A stretch of DNA of 64,000 nt, from assembly GCF_947492965.1 (NCBI RefSeq), contig NZ_CANLOZ010000004.1:310001-374000 (forward strand). The letters are read 5' to 3'. This DNA comes from an uncultured Aquimarina sp. (GTDB lineage Bacteria; Bacteroidota; Bacteroidia; Flavobacteriales; Flavobacteriaceae). Every line of letters starts with the position of its first letter. Position 1 is the first letter of the stretch. The position numbers and the translations under genes were made by a program. Below are positions 1 through 8,696 of the stretch, piece after piece. The notes beneath the pieces are model-generated. The model saw only the letters and a list, made by a program, of their open reading frames with translations, made no database searches and was not told where the DNA came from.

Positions 1-1097
1 ATAGGATTTTGATGGGGCCTGGACCTTCAGACGCACATCCAAGAGTTCTTAAAGCGATGTCAACACCGCTAATTGGCCATCTAGATCCTGAGTTTGTGAC
101 AATCATGGATGAAGTCAAAACAATGGTACAAGATACTTTTATGACTAAAAACCATATGACATTTGTAGTATCTGCTCCGGGGAGTGCGGGTATGGAAACG
201 TGTTTGGTAAATTTATTAGAACCAGGAGATGAAGCTATTATTTGTATCAATGGAGTTTTTGGAGGTAGAATGGCAGACATTGCTGAAAGATGTGGAGCTA
301 CGGTACATAGAGTAGAAGTTCCATGGGGAACGGCAGTTTCACCTGATGATATCAAAAAAGCTTTAGATATCTGTAAGCAACCAAAACTAGTAGCGCTAGT
401 ACATGCCGAGACTTCTACTGGAGTGTTACAGCCTTTGAAAGAAATTAGTGACTTGGTTCATAATGCAGGTGGATTATTGATGGTGGATGCCGTAACTTCA
501 TACTGTGGTATGGAATTGAAAGTAGATGATTGGAATATTGATGCAATTTATACCGGGACACAGAAAAATTTGAGTGCGCCTCCAGGATTATCTCCTGTTA
601 GTTTTTCAGATAAAGCTGTCAAAGCTTTAGAAAATCGAAAAACTAAAGTGCAAAGTTGGTTTTTAGATTTAAGTATGGTTAAAAATTATTGGGGAGGTGC
701 TAAAAGAGCCTACCATCATACAGCTCCTGTTTCTTCTGTATATGCATTAAGAGAAGCACTTAGGATTGTTTTGGAAGAAGGTTTGGAGAATCGATGGAAA
801 AGACATCAAGAAGTACATCAAGTGTTGAAAACAAAATTGGAAAACTTAGGGTTTAACTATTTGGTCGAAGAATCTTACAGACTTCCGAATCTAAATGCAG
901 TTTATTTACCCGAAGGTAATGATGAAGCAATGATTCGTAAGAAACTATTAGATGATTATAATATTGAAGTTGGAGGAGGATTAGGAGCTTTTGCGGGTAA
1001 AATATGGAGAATAGGGATTATGGGAGAAAGTTGTACACTTAATCACGTAAACATGCTTATCAGTGCTTTAGAAGATATGAAAGAGTTTAGCTCTTAA
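1..1097 (+). CDS. Class V aminotransferase, alanine-glyoxylate/serine-pyruvate type (5' truncated)
   Basis: PLP-dependent class V aminotransferase of the alanine-glyoxylate/serine-pyruvate group, expected in the cytosol. The frame is open to the left edge and reads R-I-L-M-G-P-G-P-S; the MGPGPS motif is normally close to the N-terminus in this family, so only about 15-25 residues are missing and the true start lies outside the window. The PLP lysine is in GTQKNLSAPPGLSP, about 186 residues after the left edge, and the cofactor-binding aspartate is in MVDAVTS about 26 residues earlier. The remaining ~363 residues match the usual family length and there is no frameshift. The exact amino donor cannot be told from sequence. 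No operon partner is visible downstream; the next gene begins 123 bp away. Confidence 0.85.
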   Translation, partial: RILMGPGPSDAHPRVLKAMSTPLIGHLDPEFVTIMDEVKTMVQDTFMTKNHMTFVVSAPGSAGMETCLVNLLEPGDEAIICINGVFGGRMADIAERCGATVHRVEVPWGTAVSPDDIKKALDICKQPKLVALVHAETSTGVLQPLKEISDLVHNAGGLLMVDAVTSYCGMELKVDDWNIDAIYTGTQKNLSAPPGLSPVSFSDKAVKALENRKTKVQSWFLDLSMVKNYWGGAKRAYHHTAPVSSVYALREALRIVLEEGLENRWKRHQEVHQVLKTKLENLGFNYLVEESYRLPNLNAVYLPEGNDEAMIRKKLLDDYNIEVGGGLGAFAGKIWRIGIMGESCTLNHVNMLISALEDMKEFSS

Positions 1098-1220
1098 TTT
1101 ACATACATTCAGGGAGTTGGTTTTCACTGAATACTGGGTATGATTTAGGGTAGAGATTTGCAAAATTTGTAGTAATAATATAATAAACAAATTATTTTAA
1201 TCTCTTAATACCTTAATTAT

Positions 1221-1538
1221 ATGAGTTCTATAAGCGATGACCAAATGGTCATGGAAATCTTAAACTTTTTTTATCCTAGAAATACGATTTCAGAGTATGA
1301 TGTAACCGATAGTTTGGGGGATTTGGCAGCAGAAATGTATGCAGAAGCTTTAGAAGCATCAGCCGCAATGCATTTAGTTCCGAGACCAACCTATACACCA
1401 TCGCTATCTTGGTTAGTTAAAGAAGGAGTAAAAACATTTTGGAGATCCAGAGGAGAAGATGAAATTTATGAATCCGTAAGAGTCACTGTCGCACTCAAAT
1501 ATAAGAGTGAATTCAGCATGACGAAGATGGGGATTTAA
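1221..1538 (+). CDS. Hypothetical protein, 105 aa
   Basis: Small, soluble, acidic protein that I do not recognise. It has no signal peptide or membrane segment. The first half is predicted mostly helical and alanine/glutamate rich (DLAAEMYAEALEASAAMH), followed by a PRPTYTPS turn and a basic WRSRGEDE stretch. The ATG start is the first in the open frame, about 120 bp after the aminotransferase. The gene ends at a strong bidirectional terminator, so it is either monocistronic or read through from the aminotransferase. Coding bias matches its neighbours and supports a real gene; no function is proposed. Confidence 0.6.
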   Translation: MSSISDDQMVMEILNFFYPRNTISEYDVTDSLGDLAAEMYAEALEASAAMHLVPRPTYTPSLSWLVKEGVKTFWRSRGEDEIYESVRVTVALKYKSEFSMTKMGI

Positions 1539-1539
1539 A

Positions 1540-1571
1540 AAAAAGAGGCACAATTAAGTGCCTCTTTTTTT
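1540..1571. terminator. Bidirectional intrinsic terminator
   Basis: A perfect 7-bp stem GAGGCAC/GTGCCTC (1545-1551 with 1558-1564) and a 6-nt loop, flanked by an A-run on the left and a T-run on the right. It sits between two convergent genes and can end transcription from both strands. Confidence 0.85.
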
Positions 1572-1588
1572 AATGTACTATTGCATAT

Positions 1589-2881
1589 TTATCTGCTATA
1601 CTTACCACTATAGCGTTTCCATAGTTTGGTTTGGTGGCTTTCTAAACTAACATCTCTTCCTTGGATAAACGCTTTTTCTAATTGGTTGGTACGCATATCC
1701 AAAGCATCACCAATACTTATAAATAAAGTAGCATCTTTACCTATTTCCAACGTTCCTACCATATCATCAATTCCTAAAATTTTGGCACTATTACCCGTAA
1801 TTAACTGCACAGCTTTTTCTTTTTCCAATCCATGAGCAGCAACAGTTCCAGCCTGGAAAGGAAGGTTACGTGCATTGGCACGTTCCATCTGACCACTATT
1901 CTGCAATGCTACTAATACACCTGCATCCACTAATAGTTTCGCATTTTTATATGGCAAATCATAGTCATCGTCTTCATAATTTGGTGTAGAGTGTGTTCTG
2001 GTCAATAGTACAGGAATGTTTTGTTGTTTTAGTTGGCTTGCTACTTTGTAGGCTTCATCTCCGCCAACAATTACTACTTTTTGCAGTTGCTGTTCTTTTG
2101 CAAAACGTAGTACATCTAAAATAGCTTTTTCGGTACCAACGTGTACAAATAAGGTTTGCGTTCCGTTAAATACTCTTTGCATTGCCAGATGAGGTAAGTT
2201 TTCATTTCCTACCTTGGATTTTATAGTTGCTTTTGCCTGAGTAACAAAATCGGTAAGTGTAGTTACCTGCTCCTGGTATTTCTTATTGGGTTTAAAACCA
2301 GGATCTTCTCCTAGCCACCATCTACCTCTGGTAAAAGGATTTGGCCAATTCATATGGATCCCATCATCTGTTTTAATAGCGGCATCTTCCCAGTTCCAGG
2401 CATCTAATTGTACAATAGAAGAAGTACCAGAAATCCATCCGCCACGTGGTGTCGTTTGGGCAATCAATACACCATTAGGACGCATACTTTCTACAATTTT
2501 ACTTTCTGCATTATAGGCAATAATACTTCTGATATGAGGATTAAAACCTCCAATCTCGCTATCATCATCGGTAGCACGCACGGCTCCAATTTCTACCAAT
2601 CCTAGAGTAGAATTCGGTGCTATAAATCCTGGATATACATGCTTACCAGTAGCATCAATTACTTTTCCTTTGGTAGCAATACTACCATTGGTACCAACAT
2701 TTGTAATTTTACCATTTTCGAAAATAATGATACTATTGGTAATCACTTCTCCATTACCAATATGAGCTGTAGCTCCAGTAATCGTAATTGCTTCGGTTTG
2801 ATTTTTTGCTGGAGTTTGTTGTGCAGTTACATTTCCAAATGCAACGATTAACAACAAGAATATATATGATAAGTTTTTCAT
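1589..2881 (-). CDS. Secreted amidohydrolase-family protein lacking the metal-binding HxH
   Basis: 430-residue protein with a signal peptide (MKNLSYIFLLLIVAFG...TAQ) and an amidohydrolase-like fold: an N-terminal beta-sandwich start (ITNSIIIFENGKITNVG), a TIM-barrel core, and a C-terminal NSAKILGIDDMVGTLEIGKDA-type closing motif typical of imidazolonepropionase-like amidohydrolases. The usual D-x-H-x-H metal motif after the first sandwich is replaced by APNST (residues ~88-92), so classical two-metal hydrolysis looks lost. It lies 14 bp downstream of a larger amidohydrolase-like gene on the same strand, so the two are very likely co-transcribed and may form a complex in the periplasm. Substrate unknown. 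Confidence 0.75.
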   Translation of the reverse strand: MKNLSYIFLLLIVAFGNVTAQQTPAKNQTEAITITGATAHIGNGEVITNSIIIFENGKITNVGTNGSIATKGKVIDATGKHVYPGFIAPNSTLGLVEIGAVRATDDDSEIGGFNPHIRSIIAYNAESKIVESMRPNGVLIAQTTPRGGWISGTSSIVQLDAWNWEDAAIKTDDGIHMNWPNPFTRGRWWLGEDPGFKPNKKYQEQVTTLTDFVTQAKATIKSKVGNENLPHLAMQRVFNGTQTLFVHVGTEKAILDVLRFAKEQQLQKVVIVGGDEAYKVASQLKQQNIPVLLTRTHSTPNYEDDDYDLPYKNAKLLVDAGVLVALQNSGQMERANARNLPFQAGTVAAHGLEKEKAVQLITGNSAKILGIDDMVGTLEIGKDATLFISIGDALDMRTNQLEKAFIQGRDVSLESHQTKLWKRYSGKYSR

Positions 2882-2895
2882 TTTGTAATCGGTGT

Positions 2896-5883
2896 TTAGT
2901 GAATGTGTTCTACGGTATCGCAGTGAAAATGTTGTTTTTCCTTTTTCTTAGGCGGTTGTGTCTTTAATCCACTATTTTTTGCTTGCAATAACATGGTAGA
3001 TAACTCATTTCTTTCATTAGCAATAGATCTGCGCATGGCTTTATCTTTTTCTAAATCGAAATAAGTAGCTCCTTCGATCAACGTTTTTTCTGCCTTGGCA
3101 TAGATAGAAAGTGGGTGATCGGTCCATAAAACTACATCCGCATCTTTTCCTACTTTAATACTTCCTACTCTATCATCGATATGTAACATCTTCGCTGGAT
3201 TTAATGTTACAAACTTCCAAGCTTCTTCTTCGCTAACACCTCCGTATTTTACGGATTTAGCAGCTTCTTGGTTTAAACGTCTCGACATTTCACCATCATC
3301 ACTATTAATGGCTACCAGAACTCCTTGATTATGCATAATCGTAGCATTGTACGGAATTGCGTCATTTACTTCATACTTATACGCCCACCAATCAGAGAAA
3401 GTAGATCCTGCAACACCATGTGTCGCCATCTTATCTGCCACTTTATAGCCTTCGAGAATGTGGGTAAAGGTGTTGATTCTGAAATTAAATTTTTCAGCTA
3501 CTTTCATCAACATATTGATTTCACTTTGTACATAGGAGTGGCAACTGATAAAACGTTTTCCATTAAGAATCTCTAATAGGGTTTCCATTTCGATATCCTT
3601 ACGATATGGTTTTCCGCTATTTTTTTGTTGCTCATATCGTTTAGCACGAGTAAAATAATCGATGTATAATTGCTCTACACCCATACGTGTTTGAGGGAAA
3701 CGAACTCGTTCTGCATCTCCCCAGTTACTTTGTTTTACATTTTCACCAAGTGCAAACTTTATAAATTTAGGAGTGTTACTATAAATCAGGTTTTCTGCAC
3801 TTTCTCCCCATTTTAGTTTAATGATAGCGGATCTACCACCAATTGGGTTTGCGGATCCGTGTAATATTTGTATAGAGGTTACACCACCAGCAAGGTTTCT
3901 GTAGATATTGATATCATCTGGTGATACCACATCTTCTATGGTTACTTCTGCTGTAGAGTTATGTCCAGCTTCGTTAATAGCTGCTGCAGCAATGTGAGAA
4001 TGCTCATCTACAATACCACTGGTAAGATGCTTTCCTGTAGCATCTATAACTTTAGCATTTCCTGCATTTAGGTTTTTACCAATGGCAGCAATCTTTCCAT
4101 TTTTAATGAGAACATCTGTTTCTTTTAGAATCCCTTCGCTTTCATTGGTCCAAACAGTAGCGTTTTTGAAAAGTATATTTTCAGACTTTGGCAATGCTGC
4201 ATTACCGTATGCAATGTTAGGATAGGTAACCGATACTACTTTTGGAGCTTCTTTAGCAGCTTCAGGTTTCTTTTTAGAAGCTTCGTTAGCTTCTTCTGGT
4301 TTTTGCTTTGCAGTAAAAGATGTTTCGCTACCATTAGGAAGTACTGCTTTTCCCGTCCAAAATTTTGGATTTTTATTAATGGCACCAACAATACGGGTAT
4401 ATTGGGTTTTACTAGTGTCAGCATCAGTAAAAGTCAGCGTTACCCAATCATTGGTATAGGTAATTTTACTTCCCAGTTTTGTTTCTCCGAGTTTAACTTC
4501 TGCCTTTGGTTTTGTAGGTTTTCCAGTTATGGAAACATCATAAGTCTTTCCAGCTACTGATAATTCATATGAACCTGTAATATCTGTAGTGTTCATATCA
4601 TTCACAATATTTTTATGACCTTGTACCCAGTTTTCATAAATAATATTGTCCTTAGAAAATAGTTCCTTACTAGTAATTAAAAAATTGGCATGAGCTCCTT
4701 TTTTAAGCGTTCCTAGTACATTTTCTTTTCCTAAAATTTGAGCAGGAATTGTAGTTAAAGCTGCTAACGCGGTTTTTTTATCTAATCCATGTTTCAGTGC
4801 TTTTTCTAATCTTTTAGAGAGATCACCGATCTTTTTTAGTTTATGGGTAGTTAACGAAAACTGAACTCCATTTTTTTGCAGAACAGATGGATTGGAAGGC
4901 GCTTGGTTCCAATGACGCATATCGCCCAGACTTACTAGATTTGCCATATACGGATCTGATACATCATAGGCATCCGGAAAATCAAGAGGAATAATATATT
5001 TGGCATTGGTAGCTTTTACTTTGTCTATTCGAGCGTATTCATCACCACCACCAACAATTATATATTGTATGTTAAATTCATCTCCGATTTTATCCGCTCT
5101 AAAACCATTGATTCTACTACCAGCTTCAAAAATCTGTGGGAGGCTTTTATTGTTATTTAATGCCTCTATAGATAAATCTTTATAGTCAACATTATTATTA
5201 GCATACCATTTTGCATCTAAATATACTTGTCTAAGCAAAGCCATAGATCCCATTAGCGAGGTAGGATATATCTGTTTACTTTTATTACTTTTTGAAAAAG
5301 AAAGTAATTGAGAAGAAGCATCACTTAACAATCGATCTCCTTCAGTTCCTTCATTATTAAGAGCTACTAATAATCCAGTTCCTCGGATAATTCCATCAGG
5401 CATATGAGTATTTACAGTTCCAAAACCTGCTTTTATAAACTCATCAGCTTTCTTTTTATCATATTTAAATTCGTGCAACGGATTTGTCTCAGGGCGAATA
5501 TGATCATTCCAATAATATCCCTCTCTAGTAGCATCGTATTGAGGACTACCACCAAAAGGATTCCCTTGTCTTTTTGGTTTTTGGATTCCAAAGTTGGTAA
5601 AAGGATCAATAAAAGACGCATAGATATGCTTTCCTTTTAGATCGATCACAATACTATTTTTCGGAATAGATAATCCTGAACCTACTTGAGCAATCTTTCC
5701 TTTCTGGATGATAAGCATACCATTTTGTATCTCGGATTCTGGAGAAGTGTGAATAGTAGCATTAGTAAACACCGTATAATTAGAATTAGATGTTTTTACA
5801 CCGTCATTTTTTGGGAAGTATTCTTGAGCACGAAGAATCGACCCCATCAATATCACCAAGAGTGATAAAAATAGTTTTTTCAT
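2896..5883 (-). CDS. Secreted two-domain amidohydrolase (995 aa)
   Basis: Large secreted protein (signal peptide MKKLFLSLLVILMGSILRAQ) made of two tandem amidohydrolase-like domains. The N-terminal domain (~35-430) keeps the fold motifs but has DPFTN (93-97) where metal-dependent members have DxHxH. A linker with a beta-rich part and a Lys/Glu/Ala-rich stretch (~525-548) follows. The C-terminal domain (~565-960) has an intact DEHSH motif (His628 and His630), later histidines in CHSYV and THILEG, and an NSDDGE segment as the catalytic-aspartate candidate, so this half is probably the active hydrolase. The C-terminus ends in a His-rich tail (QHFHCDTVEHIH). It is the first gene of a two-gene unit with the smaller paralogue. 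Likely a periplasmic amidase or peptidase; substrate not inferable. Confidence 0.8.
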   Translation of the reverse strand: MKKLFLSLLVILMGSILRAQEYFPKNDGVKTSNSNYTVFTNATIHTSPESEIQNGMLIIQKGKIAQVGSGLSIPKNSIVIDLKGKHIYASFIDPFTNFGIQKPKRQGNPFGGSPQYDATREGYYWNDHIRPETNPLHEFKYDKKKADEFIKAGFGTVNTHMPDGIIRGTGLLVALNNEGTEGDRLLSDASSQLLSFSKSNKSKQIYPTSLMGSMALLRQVYLDAKWYANNNVDYKDLSIEALNNNKSLPQIFEAGSRINGFRADKIGDEFNIQYIIVGGGDEYARIDKVKATNAKYIIPLDFPDAYDVSDPYMANLVSLGDMRHWNQAPSNPSVLQKNGVQFSLTTHKLKKIGDLSKRLEKALKHGLDKKTALAALTTIPAQILGKENVLGTLKKGAHANFLITSKELFSKDNIIYENWVQGHKNIVNDMNTTDITGSYELSVAGKTYDVSITGKPTKPKAEVKLGETKLGSKITYTNDWVTLTFTDADTSKTQYTRIVGAINKNPKFWTGKAVLPNGSETSFTAKQKPEEANEASKKKPEAAKEAPKVVSVTYPNIAYGNAALPKSENILFKNATVWTNESEGILKETDVLIKNGKIAAIGKNLNAGNAKVIDATGKHLTSGIVDEHSHIAAAAINEAGHNSTAEVTIEDVVSPDDINIYRNLAGGVTSIQILHGSANPIGGRSAIIKLKWGESAENLIYSNTPKFIKFALGENVKQSNWGDAERVRFPQTRMGVEQLYIDYFTRAKRYEQQKNSGKPYRKDIEMETLLEILNGKRFISCHSYVQSEINMLMKVAEKFNFRINTFTHILEGYKVADKMATHGVAGSTFSDWWAYKYEVNDAIPYNATIMHNQGVLVAINSDDGEMSRRLNQEAAKSVKYGGVSEEEAWKFVTLNPAKMLHIDDRVGSIKVGKDADVVLWTDHPLSIYAKAEKTLIEGATYFDLEKDKAMRRSIANERNELSTMLLQAKNSGLKTQPPKKKEKQHFHCDTVEHIH

Positions 5884-5905
5884 AGAGTTTGCGTAATAAT
5901 GAATT

Positions 5906-5937
5906 GGTCTAAAAGTAACCGTTACTGTGGAAAGACC
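5906..5937. repeat. Nested inverted repeat upstream of the amidohydrolase pair
   Basis: An inner palindrome AGTAACCGTTACT (5914-5926) is enclosed by GGTCT and AGACC arms (5906-5910, 5933-5937). It lies 23-54 bp upstream of the 995-aa amidohydrolase start, where an operator could sit. Function is not demonstrated by sequence alone. Confidence 0.3.
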
Positions 5938-6001
5938 TTACTAATTAGTATTATTTTAACAGTTAAAGGATGTATGTAATCTCATTAAGTAATATTGAAA
6001 A

Positions 6002-7066
6002 CTATAATTTGTTCTTGTAATAGTTTACTAACAAGGCAACTACATAGCTATAGGTGTCAATCCCTTTAGGTTGATTGTTTGCCTTTAGATAGCTGTCATA
6101 AGTACTTTTAAAAATAGGTTCTAGAGGGTTTTGGTATTGCAGCCAAAATTCATTCACCTCTTGATAATTTTTTCGGATTCCAGGTCTTAATTTTTCGATA
6201 AGACAAAATGCTTTCTGTTCGTCTCGTAAGTACAGATCATTCAAACAAAATTTTAGCGCAAAAGTAGTTCCACTATAGTTAAAATAAGGATCATCATAGT
6301 TCATAGTAGTTAAAGCCGCAAGAAAATTTGCTTCATTTTCTTTAGCAAACCCCAGTTGGTGAGCTTCTTCATGACAGCTAGTAGTTGGAGATTTATAATC
6401 TAGGATCAAACCATTCACTTGTGCTTCATTGGTTATTGGATTAAGGTAACCGCTAAATCCCATATATGTTAGTGGAACACTTAGTAATGATTTTTTAATA
6501 CTCTTTGGCGAATATTTCAAGTTTGGAACAACTTCGTTGATTTGCTCATATGCTGGAATGGTTTTTTCAAATATTTCAGCTTTGCTGTATGGCATTACAA
6601 TGGATAATGAATCATTAGGCTCTAATCGTTTATGAATAGTATTGGCTCGTTTAATTAGCTTTTCTGATACAGATAAAAGTTCAGCTTCCGTATATTGATC
6701 TTCGATGCCTAAAATCTCATGCATAGGTAATCTGTAATAGTTGATTCCCCATAATAAGTGAAAAGCAGCGTATACTACGGATAGGGTAGCACCCACATCT
6801 AAAAGAACAGTTTTCCATTGTACTTTTTTTCTAAAAACTCTTTTAAACAAAAAGCGGATTAGGAGTATAATCAAAATACTATATCCGATGTCTCCAAAAG
6901 AAAAGGGAATCCAACCAAAGGTAAATCGTAAAGCCTTTGATATATAAACATACAATCCATTGCTGTAAAATCGATCAATAAACTCAGGAAAAAAGGAAAG
7001 GATTTTAAGAAGGATAAACTGTACGGGTAACAGTAGAATAAGATATAATTTTGTTTTTGATTGCAT
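6002..7066 (-). CDS. DUF3810 membrane protein with HExxH motif
   Basis: 354-residue membrane protein matching the DUF3810 family of Bacteroidota and Firmicutes. Three hydrophobic segments lie in the first ~125 residues (LILLLPVQFILLKILSFF, ILIILLIRFLF, VVYAAFHLLWGIN), followed by a large soluble domain. That domain contains SCHEEAHQLGFAKENEANF: an HEEAH (HExxH) zinc-metallopeptidase signature followed by an acidic E-N-E-A-N segment that could give the third ligand, so a membrane-bound metallopeptidase role is plausible though unproven. It is alone on its strand, divergent from pepD. The start is an ATG before a short charged head and the first hydrophobic helix. Confidence 0.75.
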   Translation of the reverse strand: MQSKTKLYLILLLPVQFILLKILSFFPEFIDRFYSNGLYVYISKALRFTFGWIPFSFGDIGYSILIILLIRFLFKRVFRKKVQWKTVLLDVGATLSVVYAAFHLLWGINYYRLPMHEILGIEDQYTEAELLSVSEKLIKRANTIHKRLEPNDSLSIVMPYSKAEIFEKTIPAYEQINEVVPNLKYSPKSIKKSLLSVPLTYMGFSGYLNPITNEAQVNGLILDYKSPTTSCHEEAHQLGFAKENEANFLAALTTMNYDDPYFNYSGTTFALKFCLNDLYLRDEQKAFCLIEKLRPGIRKNYQEVNEFWLQYQNPLEPIFKSTYDSYLKANNQPKGIDTYSYVVALLVNYYKNKL

Positions 7067-7112
7067 GAATTATAAATATCAGGTTGTAAATCTACAACAT
7101 TTCATAAAGCAT

Positions 7113-7142
7113 TTGAATTAAGATTATCATAATGTACATTTG
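7113..7142 (+). promoter_or_regulatory. Bacteroidota housekeeping promoter for pepD
   Basis: TTG at 7113-7115 and TACATTTG at 7135-7142 are separated by 19 nt, matching the Bacteroidota -33/-7 consensus (TTG / TAnnTTTG). It would give a leader of only about 14 nt before the pepD start. Confidence 0.7.
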
Positions 7143-7162
7143 TCAAAAAACACAGAATACAC

Positions 7163-8623
7163 ATGAATTTAGAAATAAGAAACCTGGAACCAAAAGAGCT
7201 TTGGAATAAATTTGCGGATCTAAATGCCGTTCCAAGACCTTCTAAAAAAGAAGAACGCGTGATCGAGTTTATGAAAACGTTCGGAGAGTCTCTAGGGCTT
7301 GTTGTAAAAATAGATAAGGTTGGGAATGTTTTGATAAAAAAGCCTGCTACATCAGGAATGGAGAATCGGAAAACTGTGGTGATGCAATCACACCTAGATA
7401 TGGTACACCAAAAAAATGCTGATACTGTTTTTGATTTTGATACACAAGGAATTGAAATGTATGTAGATGGCGATTGGGTGCGTGCAAAAGGAACAACCTT
7501 AGGAGCAGATAATGGATTAGGTGTAGCTACTATTATGGCTATTTTAGAATCAAAGGATATTGTACATCCACCTATTGAAGCATTATTTACCATCGATGAA
7601 GAAACTGGAATGACGGGTGCCATGGGATTACAGCCGAATTGGTTACAAGGTGATATTCTTTTAAACCTAGATACTGAAGAAGATGATGAAATAGGAGTAG
7701 GTTGCGCAGGTGGAATTGATGTTACTGCAGAAAGAACATACAAGGAAGAGGTTACGCCAGATGGAACTACCGCTTTTAGAATTTCGGTTACTGGTTTAAA
7801 TGGAGGACACTCAGGAATGGATATTCATAAAGGCTTAGGAAATGCCAATAAAATTATGAATAGATTACTATTTGATGGTTTTGAAAATTTTGGACTCAGA
7901 ATTCATGAAATAAAAGGAGGAAGTCTTCGTAATGCAATTCCTAGAGAAAGTTTTGCTACTGTGGTTGTAGATACGATACATTCGGAAGCTTTTCAATTTG
8001 AAACATCTGCTTTAATTGCTACGATACAAAAAGAACTTGCTCTAGTTGATGCTAATTTATCTATAGAATTAGAACAAGTAGAGGCTCCAAATAGCGTAAT
8101 GGAATTAGGTGTTCAGGAAGGTATTTTAAAATCTTTATATGCTGCACATAATGGAGTGTATGCGATGAGTTTATCAATACCGGATTTGGTAGAAACATCC
8201 AATAATATTGCAAAAGTAACTATTGGTAGTGGGACTATTAAAATCGAATGTTTAACCAGAAGTAGTGTAGAGTCTTCGAAATTAGATATGGTTAATAAGC
8301 TAAGAGCTACTTTTGAATTGATTGGGTGTGAAGTAACTACCGATGGAGATTATCCGGGATGGGCACCAAATATGGATTCTGCCATTTTAAAGGTTATGGA
8401 TGAACTGTATCAAAAAATAAATGGAGAAAAAGCACATATTGCAGCTTGTCATGCCGGTTTGGAATGTGGTATTCTAGGACAAAATTATCCAGATATGGAT
8501 ATGATTTCTTTTGGGCCTACTATTTTAGGAGCGCATTCTCCAGATGAAAGAGCGAGTATTTCTTCTGCACAGAAATATTGGAATTTTGTAAAGCAGATTT
8601 TAGAAAGTATTCCTGAAAAATAA
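7163..8623 (+). CDS. pepD: Aminoacyl-histidine dipeptidase (M20C, PepD)
   Basis: Cytosolic di-zinc aminopeptidase that hydrolyses Xaa-His and other dipeptides. All M20 metal and catalytic residues are visible: QSHLDMV (His77, Asp79), LGADNGLG (bridging Asp116), TIDEETGMTG (Glu146-Glu147), NLDTEEDDEIGVGCAGG, the dimerisation-domain GLNGGHSGMDIHKG and the final GAHSPDE histidine. Length 486 aa is normal for PepD. It has its own well-formed promoter and a strong terminator, so it is monocistronic. The start ATG is supported by the promoter position. Confidence 0.93.
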   Translation: MNLEIRNLEPKELWNKFADLNAVPRPSKKEERVIEFMKTFGESLGLVVKIDKVGNVLIKKPATSGMENRKTVVMQSHLDMVHQKNADTVFDFDTQGIEMYVDGDWVRAKGTTLGADNGLGVATIMAILESKDIVHPPIEALFTIDEETGMTGAMGLQPNWLQGDILLNLDTEEDDEIGVGCAGGIDVTAERTYKEEVTPDGTTAFRISVTGLNGGHSGMDIHKGLGNANKIMNRLLFDGFENFGLRIHEIKGGSLRNAIPRESFATVVVDTIHSEAFQFETSALIATIQKELALVDANLSIELEQVEAPNSVMELGVQEGILKSLYAAHNGVYAMSLSIPDLVETSNNIAKVTIGSGTIKIECLTRSSVESSKLDMVNKLRATFELIGCEVTTDGDYPGWAPNMDSAILKVMDELYQKINGEKAHIAACHAGLECGILGQNYPDMDMISFGPTILGAHSPDERASISSAQKYWNFVKQILESIPEK

Positions 8624-8645
8624 TAGCATGTCTACTATTAAAATT

Positions 8646-8681
8646 AAAAAATCCCATATCATTTGATATGGGATTTTTTTT
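8646..8681. terminator. Bidirectional intrinsic terminator
   Basis: A perfect 10-bp stem ATCCCATATC/GATATGGGAT (8651-8660 with 8665-8674), 4-nt loop, A-run before and T-run after. It separates the convergent pepD and PPIase genes. Confidence 0.9.
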
Positions 8682-8696
8682 ACATTTTATTAAATT

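Noticed and set aside
1150-1180. AGGGTA before the 105-aa gene, resembling the ECF-type motif
   Set aside because: The longer G-rich box is missing and no CGTTT lies at the required spacing.
7102-7743. 213-codon open frame antisense to pepD
   Set aside because: Ser/Thr/Ile/Pro-rich shadow of the well-supported pepD; no start signals, no recognisable domain and it would overlap the pepD promoter.
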